Shown piece by piece: positions 23,601 to 36,978 of a stretch of 64,000 bases of DNA. This DNA comes from Mercurialis annua (Eukaryota; Streptophyta; Magnoliopsida; Malpighiales; Euphorbiaceae), in NCBI RefSeq assembly GCF_937616625.2, contig NC_065576.1, forward strand, positions 26,768,628-26,832,627, given 5' to 3'. The notes below the pieces were generated by a model. The model did not search any database. It worked only from the letters and a program-made list of their open reading frames with translations, and had not been told where the DNA came from. The position numbers and the translations under genes are program-made. Numbering within the stretch: the stretch's first letter is position 1; every line of letters begins with the position of its first letter.

Positions 23601-26419
23601 GTAATGTTTGTAAACGTTTGGCTTGAATCACTAAAAAGGTGTAACATTTGGTTTTGTTTCGTAGCATTTGTAATCGTTTAGCTTAAATTGCTAATAAGGC
23701 GAAAACACTTGGATTTGTTTGGTAATGTTTTTATACGTTCGGCTTAAATTGCTAAAAAGGTGAAACGCTTGGATTTGTTTCGTAATGTTTATAAACGTTT
23801 GGCTTAAATCGCTGAAATGGGGAAACGTTTGGATTTGTTTCGTAATGTTTATAAACGTTTGGCTTAAATCGCTAAAAAGGTGAAACATTTGGTTTTGTTT
23901 CGTAACGTTTATAAACGTTTGGCTTAAATTGCTAAAAAGGTGAAGCACTTGGATTTGTTTCGTAAAGTTTAAAACGTTTGGCTTAAATCGCTAAAAAGGT
24001 GAAACGTTTTTTTTTGTTTCGTAATGTTTTAAACGTTTGGATTAAATCGCTAAAAAGGGGAAACATTTGTTTTTGTTCCGTAACGTTTGTAAACGTTTGG
24101 CTTAAATCGCTAAAAAGGTTAAACGTTTGGATTTTTTTCATAACCTTTGTAAACGTTTGGCTTAAATCGCTAAAAAGGTGAAACATTTGGATTTATTTCG
24201 TAACCTTGGTAAATGTTTGGCTAAAATCGCTAAAAAGGAGAAACGGTTGGATTTGTTTCGTAACGTTTGTAAACGTTTGTCTTAGATCGCTAAAAAGGTG
24301 AAACATTTGGATTTGTTTCGTAACGTTTGTAAATGTGTGGCTTAAATTAATAAAAAGGCGAAACGTTTGGATTTGTTTCGTAACGTTTGTAAACGTTTGG
24401 CTTAAATCGCTAAAATAAGGAAACGTTTGGATTTGTTTCGTAACGTTCGTAAGCGTTAGGCTTAAATCGCTAAAATGGGTAAACGTTTGGATTTGTTCCG
24501 TAACGTTTGTAAACGTTTGGCTTAAATCGCTAAAAATGGGAAACATTTGGTTTTGTTCTGTAACATTTGTAAAAGTTCGGCTTAAATCGCTAAAAATGTG
24601 AAACGTTTGGATTTGTTTCGTAAAGTTTGTAAACATTTGGATTAAATCGGTAAAAAGGGGAAACATTTGGTTTTGTTTCATAATCTTTGTAAACGTTTGG
24701 CATAAATCGCTAAAAAGGTGAAACGTTTGGATTTGTTCGTAAAGTTTTGGTTTAAATCGCTAAAAAGGTGAAACATTTGGATTTGTTTTGTAATGTTTGT
24801 AAACGTTTGGCTTAAATCGCTAAAAAGGTGAAAAGTTTGGATTTGTTTCGTAACGTTTGTAAACGTTTGGCTTAAATCGCTAAAAAGGTGAAACGTTTGG
24901 ATTTGTTTCGTAACGTTTATAAACGTTTGGCTTAAATTGCTAAAAAGGGTAAACGTTTGGATATGTTCTGTTACGTTTGTAAACGTTTGGCTTAAATAGC
25001 TAAAAAGGTGAAACGTTTGGATTTGTTTCGTAACGTTTGTAAACGTTTGGCTTAAATAGCTAAAAATATTAAACGTTTGGATTTGTTCGCTAAAAAGGTG
25101 AAACATTTGGATTTGTTTCATAAAAAGGTGAAACGTTTGGTTTTGTTTCGTAATGTTTGTAAACGTTTGGCTTAAATCGCTAAAAAGGTGAAACGTTTGG
25201 TTTTGTTTTGTAACATTTGTAATCGTCTGGCTTAAATTGCTAAAAAGGTGAAAACGCTTGGACTTGTCTGGTAATGTTTTTATACGTTCGGCTTAAATTG
25301 CTAAAAAGGTGAAACACTTGGATTTATTTCGTAATGTTTATAAACGTTTTGCCTATCTCGCTGAAATGGGGAAACGTTTGGATTTGTTTCGTAACGTTTA
25401 TAAGCATTTGGCTTAAATCGCTAAAAAGGTGAAACGTTTGGTTTTGTTTCGTAACGTTTATAAACGTTTGGCTTAAATTGCTAAAAAGGTGAAGCACTTG
25501 GATTTGTTTCGTAACGTTTAAATGTTTGGCTTAAATCGCTGAAAAGGGGAAACGTTTTTTTTGTTTCGTAGCGTTTTAAACGTTTGGTTTAAATAGCTAA
25601 AAAGGGGAAATATTTTTTTTTGTTCTGTAACGTTTGTAAACGTTTGGCTTAAATCGCTAAAAAGGTTAAACGTTTGGATTTGTTTCATAACCTTTGTAAA
25701 CGTTTGGCTTAAATCGCTATAAAGGTGAAACATTTGAATTTATTTCGTAGCCTTTGTAAACGTTTGGCTTAAATCGCTAAAAAGGTGAAACGTTTGGATT
25801 TGTTTCGTAACGTTTGTAAACGTTTGGCTTAAATCGCTAAAAAGGTGAAACTTTTGGATTTGTTTCGAAACGTTTGTAAACGTTTGGCTTAAATCGCTAT
25901 AAATGTGAAACGTTTGGATTTCTTTCGTAATATTTGTAAACGTCGGATTTGTTCGCTAAAAAGGTGAAGCGTTTGGTTTTGTTTCATAACCTTTGTAAAT
26001 GTTTGGCTTAAATCGCTAAAAAAGTGAAACATTTGGATTATTTCGTAACCTTTGTAAACGTTTGGCTTAAATCGCTAAAAAGGAGAAACGTTTGGATTTG
26101 TTTCGTAACGTTTGTAAATGTTTGGCTTAAATCACTAAAAAGGGGAAACTTTTGGATTCGTTTCGTAACGTTTGTAAACGTTTGGCTTATATCGCTAAAA
26201 AGGGGAAACGTTTGGATTCGTTTCGTATCGTTTGTAAACTTTTGGCTTAAATCTCTAAAAAGGTGAAACATTTGGATTTGTTTCGAAACGTTTGTAAACG
26301 TTTGGCTTAAATCTCTAAAAAGGGGAAACGTTTGGATTTGTTTCGTAATGTTTGAAAACGTTTGGCTTAAATAGCTAAAAATGTGAAATGTTTGGATTTG
26401 TTTCGTAACATTTGTAAAC
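17610..26419 (+). repeat. Higher-order repeat block 1 (about 3.66 + 4.06 kb units)
   Basis: Rare variants act as landmarks. TTGATAACCGTTGTAAAT starts at 17611 and 21273 (shift 3662). The copy TTGGATTATTTCGTAACC lies near 18321, 21977 and 26034 (shifts about 3656 and 4057). GTAAATGTGTGGCTTAAA lies near 19076, 20598, 22751 and 24330 (shifts 1.52, 2.15 and 1.58 kb). The same 1.52/2.15/1.58 pattern returns at 29667, 31185, 33340 and 34915. With the LTR at 26420-29280 and its duplicated target removed, the larger period is about 7.72 kb, the sum of the 3.66- and 4.06-kb units. Confidence 0.85.
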
Positions 26420-27004
26420 TGTCACGACCCATTATCATGAATCGCTACCGGCGCTAGGGTATGGGTATGGTTGTACCAAAACCCGCAGCTAGCCTTACAG
26501 TTAACCTTATAAATACATAACCTGCAAGAAAACAATGCTCGGGGGCAACCGAGACTTCAGTGTAGTTCTAACTGTTCATAAAATACAATATTTATATAAT
26601 AGATGCTCGATCAATTCCGAGTCTCCAACATAGTATAAATATTTAATAACCCAAGTTATTATATTAATGCCAAAACAACAATTAATCAATTGAATAATGC
26701 TGATAACAAGTATTAGACAAGTACGACTTCTAATTACTACTGCGGTCTAAGAATAAAATCAATTTAATTTTTTTATTCTGAAATAAAATAAAGAACCTCC
26801 GAGAAATGAAGAAACGGAGATCGACCAATGCTCAAATCATAAACCTGGAAAATTTGGAAAAACAACGGGGTCAGATTTACTGAGTAGAGTTTATATAACC
26901 ATTTACATTTATTAAGTTGAAAAGCCTTTAAAACGTTTAATAAAACATTTGTTCATTATGGATTATCAATGAAACCCTAAACCACAAGTCTAAATCCATT
27001 GTCG

Positions 27005-27125
27005 TGTCGGTGAGACGTATCTCAATAACCGATCCCCGACTACCACTTAATAAAATAGTGGGCCCAGGAGACGTATCTTCCACCGGTGCCCTCACTAAGG
27101 TGAGACGCATCTCAAACCTACCTCA
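27005..27125 (+). repeat. Short repeats inside solo LTR 2
   Basis: Three related motifs GAGACGTATCT, GAGACGTATCT and GAGACGCATCT are spaced about 50 bp apart. Two of them extend to the near-palindromes TGAGACGTATCTCA and TGAGACGCATCTCA. They occupy the slot that holds the CCCGAGAGCTGAGC tandem block in LTR 1. Confidence 0.75.
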
Positions 27126-29187
27126 ATTCCATAATAATCATTACCGGTGCGCACGCAGTCCCGATGATGCCCATCGAGTAGCACGTTCCAAATCAAATCC
27201 ACAATGCCGAAAAACAGTTCAAAAGCTGTTTATACATATACATATACAAAATATAATATTTGTTTAATAAAGAGGTAAATAGAGATATAAACTCACTGCT
27301 TGCTATTCCACGTGAAACCTGGCAAGCAATCTAACTCTGGTTCGCCTCTGAAGTACGAACGGTCGACGAGTCTAAACAATATAAACAATTATTAAAAAGG
27401 AACCTAACTCTAGAGAGTACTAGACACCACATAGGACTAGCACAAACAACAAGTCACGGTAAAGTAATCCAGAGTAAACACAATACCCAAATAAATTATA
27501 ATGCCCAAATAATATAAGTCTATTGAGTTCCCCCTTTAAAATCTGTTTCAGAAAAATATTATTTAAATACTTATTAAATAATAAACCAATTTAATTTTCA
27601 AGTAGTGGGTTAGCCGAATTACCGATAACTACCAAACTACCTCACATGTCGGGCGACTCAAGTCTAACCCGACCCAAATATTTTATTAAAATTATAAACC
27701 ATAGTTTATAATTCTAAAATAGTATTTTTGATAGAATAATAATTAAATATTTAAACGGAACTCAATAGCTTAAAATGCAAGTAACCAATAGTTACCGACA
27801 ATTTATTTGATTAAAATAAGTTAAGAAAAAAATAATAATAATTAAAAGATAAAACGTAAATTAGCCAAATTTGCACGTCCAGCCAAATTTTAAATTAAAC
27901 AATAATTACCCAAATAATTATATGAATTTAGGCTATAAAATAATTATCGTTTTTAGAGTATAATTATTAATACCAAGCCAATTATAAATAAATTAATATT
28001 ATTTTTCAGATTTAAAATAGTGCTAACAATTAACAATTTAGAAATTAAAAAGATATTCGAAAGTTCGGTTTCAAATTGGAATTTAACCAAAATATAATTT
28101 TAAATTAAGACGATTATATCACTACGTATAATCAAATAGGAACAATAATTTAATATTGTTAATTATAATCTCTACTTAACAAATGAGCACAATTAATTAG
28201 TGAAATCCAAAACAATTCATGGTGACCATTTCAGATTTCAAAGACTTCATTATTGCGTGCCACTTTCAATAATTCCACACTTAACAATATAAGAAAGATT
28301 AACTCAGTAATAAGAGAATTAATCACCATGCAATAACCAACCAATCGAAGACCAGTATAAGAATCATTCATACAACTCAATACATCAGTTTATCATCTCA
28401 ACTTTATAATGAACAACGCCAGCAAATAAGAAATATTATGCAGTAACATTTCATGAAGAACGGCGACCAACAATTAAATTCAATCGACAAGAAATCAAAC
28501 AAGGCAAAACCAAATAATTATGAACCATACTACCTCAGTTAATAATCCTAGGAACGACATAGAAAGCCCTAGGAGATAAGAACCCATCGGCAACAACAAT
28601 GGACAAGAAACAGTTAACAAATTTATTTCGAAAACGATAAAACGACGGCGACTCAAACGAAGAGATTTACGTACCGTTTAACCATTTTAAAGTAGAGAAT
28701 TGTAGAGAATTAAGTCTACAATAGCTGAGACGAGATTGATCCCAATTCAATGCTAAAACGAATGAGAACGAGGTAAGAAACGGAAGTGTCGATTATAACC
28801 AAAACTGAAATCAAGAGCTTAAACATACCGGGATTTCAGCCAAAAAGATGATGAATTCGGGCGTTAGAATTCAGCGTTTTTTGATAGAAAAAGACGGCTA
28901 GGATTTGGTGTAAAGTGTGGAATGAATTAGAGTTTTAAAATAGGTTAAGTATGAAGTCTAAGAATAAGGAAGCAAGAAAGGATGTGCAGCACGTTGCTGC
29001 TGATATAACACAAATTGAACTTTTGAATTTTTGTGGGCCTCATGGATTGCATGAGTTACATTAATTTAAACTATGCATGGGTTTATATTGGGCTACTACA
29101 TGGGCTCAATTAAATTAAACAATACATAGGTTTGCATCTTAAGTGCATGGGCTTAAGGTTTCATATTATATTTTCTTTTATTCATAT

Positions 29188-29237
29188 TCATTATTATTAC
29201 TATTATTATTATTATTATTACTATTACTATTACTATA
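29188..29237 (+). repeat. TTA/ACT microsatellite
   Basis: About 50 bp of trinucleotide repeats, first TTA/ATT units with some ACT and then ACT/ATT alternating, lie 45 bp inside the right end of solo LTR 2. Confidence 0.9.
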
Positions 29238-29280
29238 CAACAAATACGGTCGAACGTAAAAACTAATACGGGGTATTACA

Positions 29281-32200
29281 TAAACGTTTTGCTTTAATCG
29301 CTAAAAAAGGGAAACGTTTATAAACGTTTGACTTAAATGGCTAAAAAGGATAAACATTTGGATTTGTTCCGAAACGTTTGTAAACGTTTGGCTTAAATTG
29401 CTAAAAAAGTGAAATGTTTAGATTTGTTTCGTAACATTTGTAAACGTTTGGCTTTAATTGCTAAAATGGGGAAACGTTTTGATTTGTTTTGTGTCGTTTG
29501 TAAATGTTTGGCTTAAATCGCTAAAAAGAAGAACCTTTGGATTAGTTTCGTAACGTTGGCTTAAATCGCTAAAAAGGAGAAACGTTTGGATTTGTTTCGT
29601 AACGTTTGCAAACGTTTGGCTTAAATCGCTAAAAAGGTGAAACATTTGGATTTCTTTCGTAACGTTTGTAAATGTGTGGCTTAAATTAATAAAAAGGCGA
29701 AACTTTTGGATTTGTTTCGTAACGTTTGTAAACGTTTGGCTTAAATCGCTAAAATGGGAAAACGTTTGGATTTGTTTTGTAACGTTTGTAAGCGTTAGGC
29801 TTAAATTGCTAAAATGGGTAAACGTTTGAATTTGTTCCGTAACGTTTGTAAACATTTGGCTTAAATTGCTAAAAATATGAAACGTTTGGTTTTGTTCCGT
29901 AACGTTAGTAAAAGTTTGGCTTAAATCGCTAAAAATGTGAAACGTTTAGATTTGTTTCGTAGCATTTGTAAATGTTTGGATTAAATCGGTAAAAAGGTGA
30001 AACATTTGGTTTTGTTTCTTAACCTTTGTAAAAGTTTGGCTTAAATCGCTAAAAAGGTGAAACGTTTGGATTTGTTCATAACGTTTTGGTTTAAATCGCT
30101 AAAAAGGTGAAACATTTGGATTTGTTTCGTAATGTTTGTAAACGTTTGGCTTAAATCGCTAAAAAGGTGAAAACTTTGGATTAGTTTCGTAACGTTTGTA
30201 AACGTTTGGCTTAAATCGCAAAAAAGGTGAAACGTTTGGATTTGTTTCTTAACGTTTATAAACGTTTGGCCTAACTTGCTAAAAAGGGGAAACGTTTGAA
30301 TTTGTTTCGTTACGTTTGTAAACGTTTGGCTTAAATTGCTAAAAAGGTGAAACGTGTGGATTTGTTTCGTAACGTTTGTAAACGTTTGGCTTAAATCGCT
30401 AAAAATGTGAAACGTTTGGATTTGTTTCGTAATGTTTGTAAATGTTTGGATTGGTTCGCTAAAAAGGTGAAACGTTTGGATTTGATTCATAAAAAGGTGA
30501 AATGTTTGGTTTTGTTACTTAATGTTTGTAAACGTTTGGTTTAAATCACTAAAAAGGTGTAACGTTTGGTTTTGTTTCGTAGCATTTGTAATCGTTTGGC
30601 TTAAATTGCTAATAAGGTGAAAACACTTGGATTTGTTTGGTAATGTTTTTATACGTTCGGCTTAAATTGCTAAAAAGGTGAAACGCTTGGATTTGTTTCG
30701 TAATGTTTATAAACGTTTGGCTTAAATCGCTGAAATGGGGAAACGTTTGGATTTGTTTCGTAACGTTTATAAACATTTGGCTTACATCGCTAAAAAGGTG
30801 AAACATTTGGTTTTGTTTCGTAACGTTTATAAACGTTTGGCTTAAATTGCTAAAAAGGAGAAGCACTTGGATTTGTTTCGTAAAGTTTAAAACGTTTGGC
30901 TTAAATCGCTAATAAGGTGAAACGTTTTTTTTTGTTTCGTAACGTTTTAAACGTTTGGCTTAAATCGCTAAAAAGGGGAAACATTTGTTTTTGTTCCGTA
31001 ATGTTTGTAAACGTTTGGCTTAAATCGCTAAAAAGGTGAAACATTTGGATTTATTTCGTAACCTTAGTAAAGGTTTGACTTAAATCGCTAAAAAGGAGAA
31101 ACGGTTGGATTTGTTTCGTAACGTTTGTAAACATTTGTCTTAAATCGCTAAAAACGTGAAACATTTGGATTTGTTTCGTAACATTTGTAAATGTGTGGAT
31201 TAAATTAATAAAAAGGCGAAACGTTTGGATTTGTTTCGTAACGTTTATAAACGTTTGGCTTAAATTACTAAAATAAGGAAACGTTTGGATTTGTTTCGTA
31301 ACGTTTGTAAGCGTTAGGCTTAAATCGCTAAAATGGGTAAACGTTTGGATTTGTTCTGTAACGTTTGTAAACGTTTGGCTTAAATAGCTAAAACTATGAA
31401 ATGTTTAGATTTGTTTCGAAATGTTTGTAAACGTTTGGAATAGTTCTCTGAAAAAGTGAAACGTTTGGATTTGTTTCGTAAAAAGGTGAAACGTTTGGTT
31501 TTGTTTTGTAACATTTGTAAACGTTTGGCTTAAATCGCTAAAAAGGTGAAACATTTGGTTTTGTTTTGTAACGTTGGTAAATGTTTGGCTTAAATTGCTA
31601 AAAAGGTAAAACGCTTGGATCTGTTTCGTAATGTTTATAGACGTTTTGCTTAAATCGCTAAAAAGGTGAAACGCTTGGATTTTTTCGTAATGTTTATAAA
31701 CGTTTTAAATCGCTTAAATGGGTAAACGTTTCGATTTGTTTCTTAACGTTTTAAACGTTTGGCTTAAATCGATAAAAAAGTGAAATGTTTGGTTTGGTTT
31801 CGTAACGTTTATAAACGTTTGACTTAAATCGCTAAAAAGGTGAAACGTTTGTATTTGTTTTTGATAACCGTTGTAAATGTTTGGCTTAAATCGCTAAAAA
31901 GGTGAAACGTTTGGATTAGTTTTATAACGTTTATAAACGTTAGGCTTAAATCGCTAAAAAGGTGAAACGTTTGGATTTGTTTCGTAACGTTGGTAAATGT
32001 TTGACTTAAATCACTAAAACGGTGAAACGTTTGGATTTGTTTCGTATCGTTTGTAAACGTTTGTCTTAAATCGCTAAAAAGGTGAAACGTTTGGATTTGT
32101 TTCGTAACGTTTTTAAACGTTTGTCTTAAATCGCTAAAAAGGTGAAACGTTTGGATTTATTTCGTAACGTTTGTAAACGTTTGGCTTAAATTGCTAAAAA

Positions 32201-35200
32201 AGGTAAAACGTTTGGATTTGTTTTGTAACATTGGAAATGTTTGGTTTAAATCGCTAAAATGGGGAAATATTTGGTTCTGTTTCATAAAGTTTGTAAACTT
32301 TTGGCTTAAATCGCTAAAAATGTGAAACGTTTGGTTTTGTTTCGTAACGCTTGTAAACATTTAACTTAAATCGTTAAGAAGGTAAAACGTTTGGATTTGT
32401 TTCGTAACGTTTGTAAACGTTTGGCTTAAATCGCTATAAATGTGAAACGTTTGGATTTCTTTCGTAATATTTGTAAACGTCGGATTCGTTCGCTAAAAAG
32501 GTGAAACGTTTGGTTTTATTTCGTAACCTTTGTAAATGTTTGGCTTAAATCGCTAAAAAGGCGAAACGTTTGGATTATTTCGTAACCTTTGTAAACGTTT
32601 GGCTTAAATCGCTAAAAAGGAGAAACGTTTGTATTTGTTTCGTAACGTTTGTAAATGTTTGGATTAAATCACTGGAAAGGGGAAACTTTTGGATTCGTTT
32701 CGTAACGTTTGTAAACGTTTGGCTTATATCGCTAAAAAGGGGAAACGTTTGGATTCGTTTCGTATCGTTTGTAAACGTTTGGCTTAAATCTCTCAAAAGG
32801 TGAAACATTTGGATTTGTTTCGAAACGTTTGTAAACGTTTGGCTTAAATCTCTAAAAAGGGGAAACGTTTGGATTTGTTTCGTAATGTTTGAAAACGTTT
32901 GGCTTAAATAGCTAAAAATGTGAAATGTTTGGATTTGTTTCGTAACATTTGTAAACGTTTTGCTTTAATCGCTAAAAAAGGGAAACGTTTATAAACGTTT
33001 GACTTAAATGGCTAAAAAGGATAAACATTTGGATTTGTTCCGAAACGTTTGTAAACGTTTGGCTTAAATTGCTAAAAAAGTGAAATGTTTAGATTTGTTT
33101 CGTAACATTTGTAAACGTTTGCTTTAATTGCTAAAATGGGGAAACGTTTTGATTTGTTTTGTGTCGTTTGTAAATGTTTGGCTTAAATCGCTAAAAAGAA
33201 GAACCTTTGGATTTGTTTCGTAACGTTGGCTTAAATCGCTAAAAAGGAGAAACGTTTGGATTTGTTTCGTAACGTTTGCAAACGTTTGGCTTAAATCGCT
33301 AAAAAGGTGAAACATTTGGATTTGTTTCATAACGTTTGTAAATGTGTGGCTTAAATTAATAAAAAGGCGAAACTTTTGGATTTGTTTCGTAACGTTTGTA
33401 AACGTTTGGCTTAAATCGCTAAAATGGGGAAACGTTTGGATTTGTTTTGTAACGTTTGTAAGCGTTAGGCTTAAATTGCTAAAATGGGTAAACGTTTGAA
33501 TTTGTTCCGTAACGTTTGTAAACGTTTGGCTTAAATTGCTAAAAATATGAAACGTTTGGTTTTGTTCCGTAACGTTTGTAAAAGTTTGGCTTAAATCGCT
33601 AATAATGTGAAACGTTTAGATTTGTTTCGTAGCGTTTGTAAATGTTTGGATTAAATCGGTAAAAGGTGAAACATTTGGTTTTGTTTCTTAAACTTTGTAA
33701 ACGTTTGGCTTAAATCGCTAAAAAGGTGAAACGTTTGGATTTGTTCATAACATTTTGGTTTAAATCGCTAAAAAGGTGAAACATTTGGATTTGTTTCGTA
33801 ATGTTTGTAAACGTTTGGCTTAAATCGCTAAAAAAGTGAAAAGTTTGGATTAGTTTCGTAACGTTTGTAAACGTTTGGCTTAAATCGCTAAAAAGGTGAA
33901 ACGTTTGGATTTGTTTCTTAACGTTTATAAACGTTTGGCTTAAATTGCTAAAAAGGGGAAACGTTTGAATTTGTTTCGTTACGTTTGGAAACGTTTGGCT
34001 TAAATTGCTAAAAAGGTGAAAAGTTAGGATTTGTTTCGTAACGTTTGTAAACGTTTGGCTTAAATCGCTAAAAATGTGAAACGTTTGGATTTGTTTCGTA
34101 ATGTTTGTAAACGTTTGGATTTGTTCGCTAAAAAGGTGAAACGTTTGGATTTGTTTCATAAAAAAGGTGAAATGTTTGGTTTTGTATCGTAATGTTTGTA
34201 AACGTTTGGCTTAAATCACTAAAAAGGTGTAACGTTTGGTTTTGTTTCGTAGCATTTGTAATCATTTGGCTTAAATTGCTAATAAGGTGAAAACACTTGG
34301 ATTTGGTTGGTAATGTTTTTATACGTTCGGCTTAAATTGCTAAAAAGGTGAAACGCTTGGATTTGTTTCGTAATGTTTATAAATGTTTTGCTTAAATCGC
34401 TGAAATGGGGAAACGTTTGGATTTGTTTCGTAATGTTTATAAACGTTTGGCTTAAATCGCTAAAAAGGTGAAACATTTGGTTTTATTTCGTAACGTTTAT
34501 AAACGTTTGGCTTAAATTGCTAAAAAGGTGAAGCACTTGGATTTGTTTCGTAAAGTTTAAAACGTTTGGCTTAAATCGCTAAAAAGGTGAAACGTTTTTT
34601 TTTGTTTCGTAACGTTTTAAACGTTTGGCTTAAATCGCTAAAAAGGGGAAACATTTGTTTTTGTTCCGTAACGTTTGTAAACGTTTGGCTTAAATCGCTA
34701 AAAAGGTTAAACGTTTGGATTTGTTTCATAACCTTTGTAAACGTTTGGCTTAAATCGCTAAAAAGGTGAAACATTTGGATTTATTTCGTAACCTTTGTAA
34801 ATGTTTGGCTTAAATCGCTAAAAAGGAGAAACGGTTGGATTTGTTTCGTAACGTTTGTAAACATTTGTCTTAAATCGCTAAAAAGGTGAAACATTTGGAT
34901 TTGTTTCGTAACGTTTGTAAATGTGTGGCTTAAATTAATAAAAAGGCGAAACGTTTGGATTTATTTCGTAACGTTTGTAAATGTTTGGCTTAAATCGCTA
35001 AAATAAGGAAACGTTTGGATTTGTTTCGTAACGTTTGTAAGCGTTAGGCTTAAATCGCTAAAATGGGTAAACGTTTGGATTTGTTCCGTAACGTTTGTAA
35101 ACGTTTGGCTTAAATCGCTAAAAATGGGAAATATTTGGTTTTGTTCTGTAATGTTTGTAAAAGTTCGGCTTAAATCGCTAAAAATGTGAAACGTTTGGAT

Positions 35201-36790
35201 TTGTTTCGTAACTATTGTAAACATTTGGATTAAATCGGTAAAAAGGGGAAACATTTGGTTTTGTTTCATAATCTTTGTAAACGTTTGGCTTAAATCGCTA
35301 AAAAGGTGAAACGTTTGGATTTGTTCGTAAAGTTTTGGTTTAAATCGCTAAAAAGGTGAAACATTTGGATTTGTTTTGTAATGTTTGTAAACGTTTGGCT
35401 TAAATCGCTAAAAAGGTGAAAAGTTTGGATTTGTTTCGTAACTTTTGTAAACGTTTGGCTTAAATCGCTAAAAAGGTGAAACGTTTGGATTTGTTTCTTA
35501 ACGTTTATAAACGTTTCACTTAAATTGCTTAAAAGGGTAAACGTTTGGATTTGTTCTGTTACGTTTGTAAACGTTTGGCTTAAATAGCTAAAAAAGTGAA
35601 ACATTTGGATTTGTTTCGTAACGTTTGTAAACGTTTGGCTTAAATCGCTAAAAATGTTAAACATTTGGATTTGTTTCGTAATGTTTGTAAATGGATTTGT
35701 TCGCTAAAAAGGTGAAACGTTTGGATTTGTTTCATAAAAAGGTGAAACGTTTGGTTTTGTTTCGTAATGTTTGTAAACGTTTGGCTTAAATCGCTAAAAA
35801 GGTGAAACGTTTGGTTTTGTTTTGTAACATTTGTAATCGTCTGGCATAAATTGCTAAAAAGGTGAAAACGCTTGGATTTGTCTGGTAATGTTTTTATACG
35901 TTCGGCTTAAATTGCTAAAAAGGTGAAACGCTTGGATTTGTTTCGTAATGTTTATAAACGTTTTGCCTATATCGCTGAAATGGGGAAACGTTTGGATTTG
36001 TTTCGTAACGTTTATAAACATTTGGCTTAAATCGCTAAAAAGGTGAAACGTTTGGTTTTGTTTCGTAACGTTTATAAACGTTTGGCTTAAATTGCTAAAA
36101 AGGTGAAGCACTTGGATTTGTTTCGTAACGTTTAAACGTTTGGCTTAAATCGCTAAAAAGGGGAAACATTTTTTTTGTTTCGTAACGTTTTAAACGTTTG
36201 GTTTAAATCGCTAAAAAGGGGAAACATTTGGATTTGTTTCATAACGTTTGTAAACGTTTGGCTTAAATCGCTAAAAATGTGAAACTTTTGGATTTGGTTC
36301 GTAATGTTTATAATCGTTTGGCTTAAATCTCTAAAAAGGTGAAACGTTTGGATCTGTTTCAAATCGTTTGTAAACGTTTGGCTTAAATCGCTAAAAAGGT
36401 GAAACATTTCGATTTGTTTGGTAACGTTTGAAAACGTTTGGCTTAAATCGCTAAAAAGGACGTTTGGATTTGTTTCGTAACGTTTGAAAACGTTTGGCTT
36501 AAATCGCTAAAATGGGGAGATGTTTGGATTTGTTTCGTAACATTGTAAACGTATGGCTCATATCGCTAAAATGGGGAAACGTTTGGTTTTGTTTCGTAAC
36601 GTTTGTAAACGTATAGCATAAATCGTTAAAAAGGTGAAACGTTTGGTTTTGTTTCTCAACCATTGTAAACGTTTGGCTTAAATCGCTAAAAAGATAAAAC
36701 GTTTGGATTTGTTTCGAAACGTTTGGCTTAAATCGCTAAAATGGGGAAATGTTTGGATTTGTTTCATAACGTTTGTAAACTTTTGGCTTA
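29281..36790 (+). repeat. 60-bp satellite, higher-order block 2
   Basis: The array resumes after solo LTR 2 and repeats the variant order of block 1 at a distance of about 10.59 kb (7.72 kb without the LTR). Within it, 29281-32956 and the stretch from 32957 onward are adjacent copies of a 3.68-kb unit: TTTTGCTTTAATCGCTAAAA is at the start of both, and landmarks at 29667/33340 and 30041/33710 are 3.67 kb apart. From about 36.45 kb the copies become irregular up to the next LTR. No gene is visible. Confidence 0.95.
32952..32956 (+). other. Paralogous empty target site of solo LTR 2
   Basis: The sequence CGTAACATTTGTAAAC to the left of LTR 2 (26404-26419) and CGTTTTGCTTTAATCGC to its right are joined here without the LTR and with a single TAAAC. 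This is the pre-insertion version of the site, kept in a neighbouring higher-order copy. Confidence 0.88.
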
Positions 36791-36978
36791 TGTCACGATC
36801 CAAATTACTGAGCCGCGACCGGTGCTAGGGAATGGGAGTGGTAGCTCTAAATCCCGTAGCAAGCCTAAACCACTATAAATTTTTTGAGATAAAAACATAT
36901 CATTATATAAAATACGTTTTCAGAAATCTTCTTTTGGAATTATAATTGCAATTATCAAAGTACCGTATTCTTTTCCTG

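Larger units (their letters stand above)
14713..26419 (+). repeat. 60-bp satellite array, second segment
   Basis: This continues the same 60-bp satellite in the same orientation directly after solo LTR 1. The first 2.5 kb have irregular monomers. From about 17.6 kb the order of variant monomers repeats at 3.66 kb and 7.72 kb, which is a higher-order structure. No gene is visible. Repeated 20-residue peptides such as QTFTNVTKQIQTF on the minus strand are the repeat read in frame. Confidence 0.97.
26420..29280 (-). mobile_element. Solo LTR 2 (2861 bp), same family as LTR 1
   Basis: It starts TGTCACGACCC and ends CGGGGTATTACA. TAAAC flanks it at 26415-26419 and 29281-29285, a perfect 5-bp target duplication. 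It shares blocks in the same order with LTR 1: CCGGCGCTAGGGTATGGGTA, GGGGCAACCGAGACTTCAG, CTACTGCGGTCTAAGAATA, CCGGTGCGCACGCAGTC, and ACTCTGGTTCGCCTCTGAAG. Elsewhere the two are hard to align, so they are separate, well-diverged copies. There is no internal region, so it is a solo LTR. Minus-strand transcription is inferred from the TGTAATACCCC end. The 87-codon frame at 27004-27267 shows no recognisable domain. Confidence 0.9.

Noticed and set aside
23123..23647. 174-codon minus-strand frame with 20-residue repeats, and the many similar frames across 1-54758
   Set aside because: They follow the 60-bp satellite exactly, occur on both strands, start and stop at random mutations, and have no conserved start, promoter or non-repeat domain.
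27004..27267. 87-codon frame in solo LTR 2
   Set aside because: It has no recognisable domain and overlaps the short-repeat block; the equivalent region of LTR 1 is not open.
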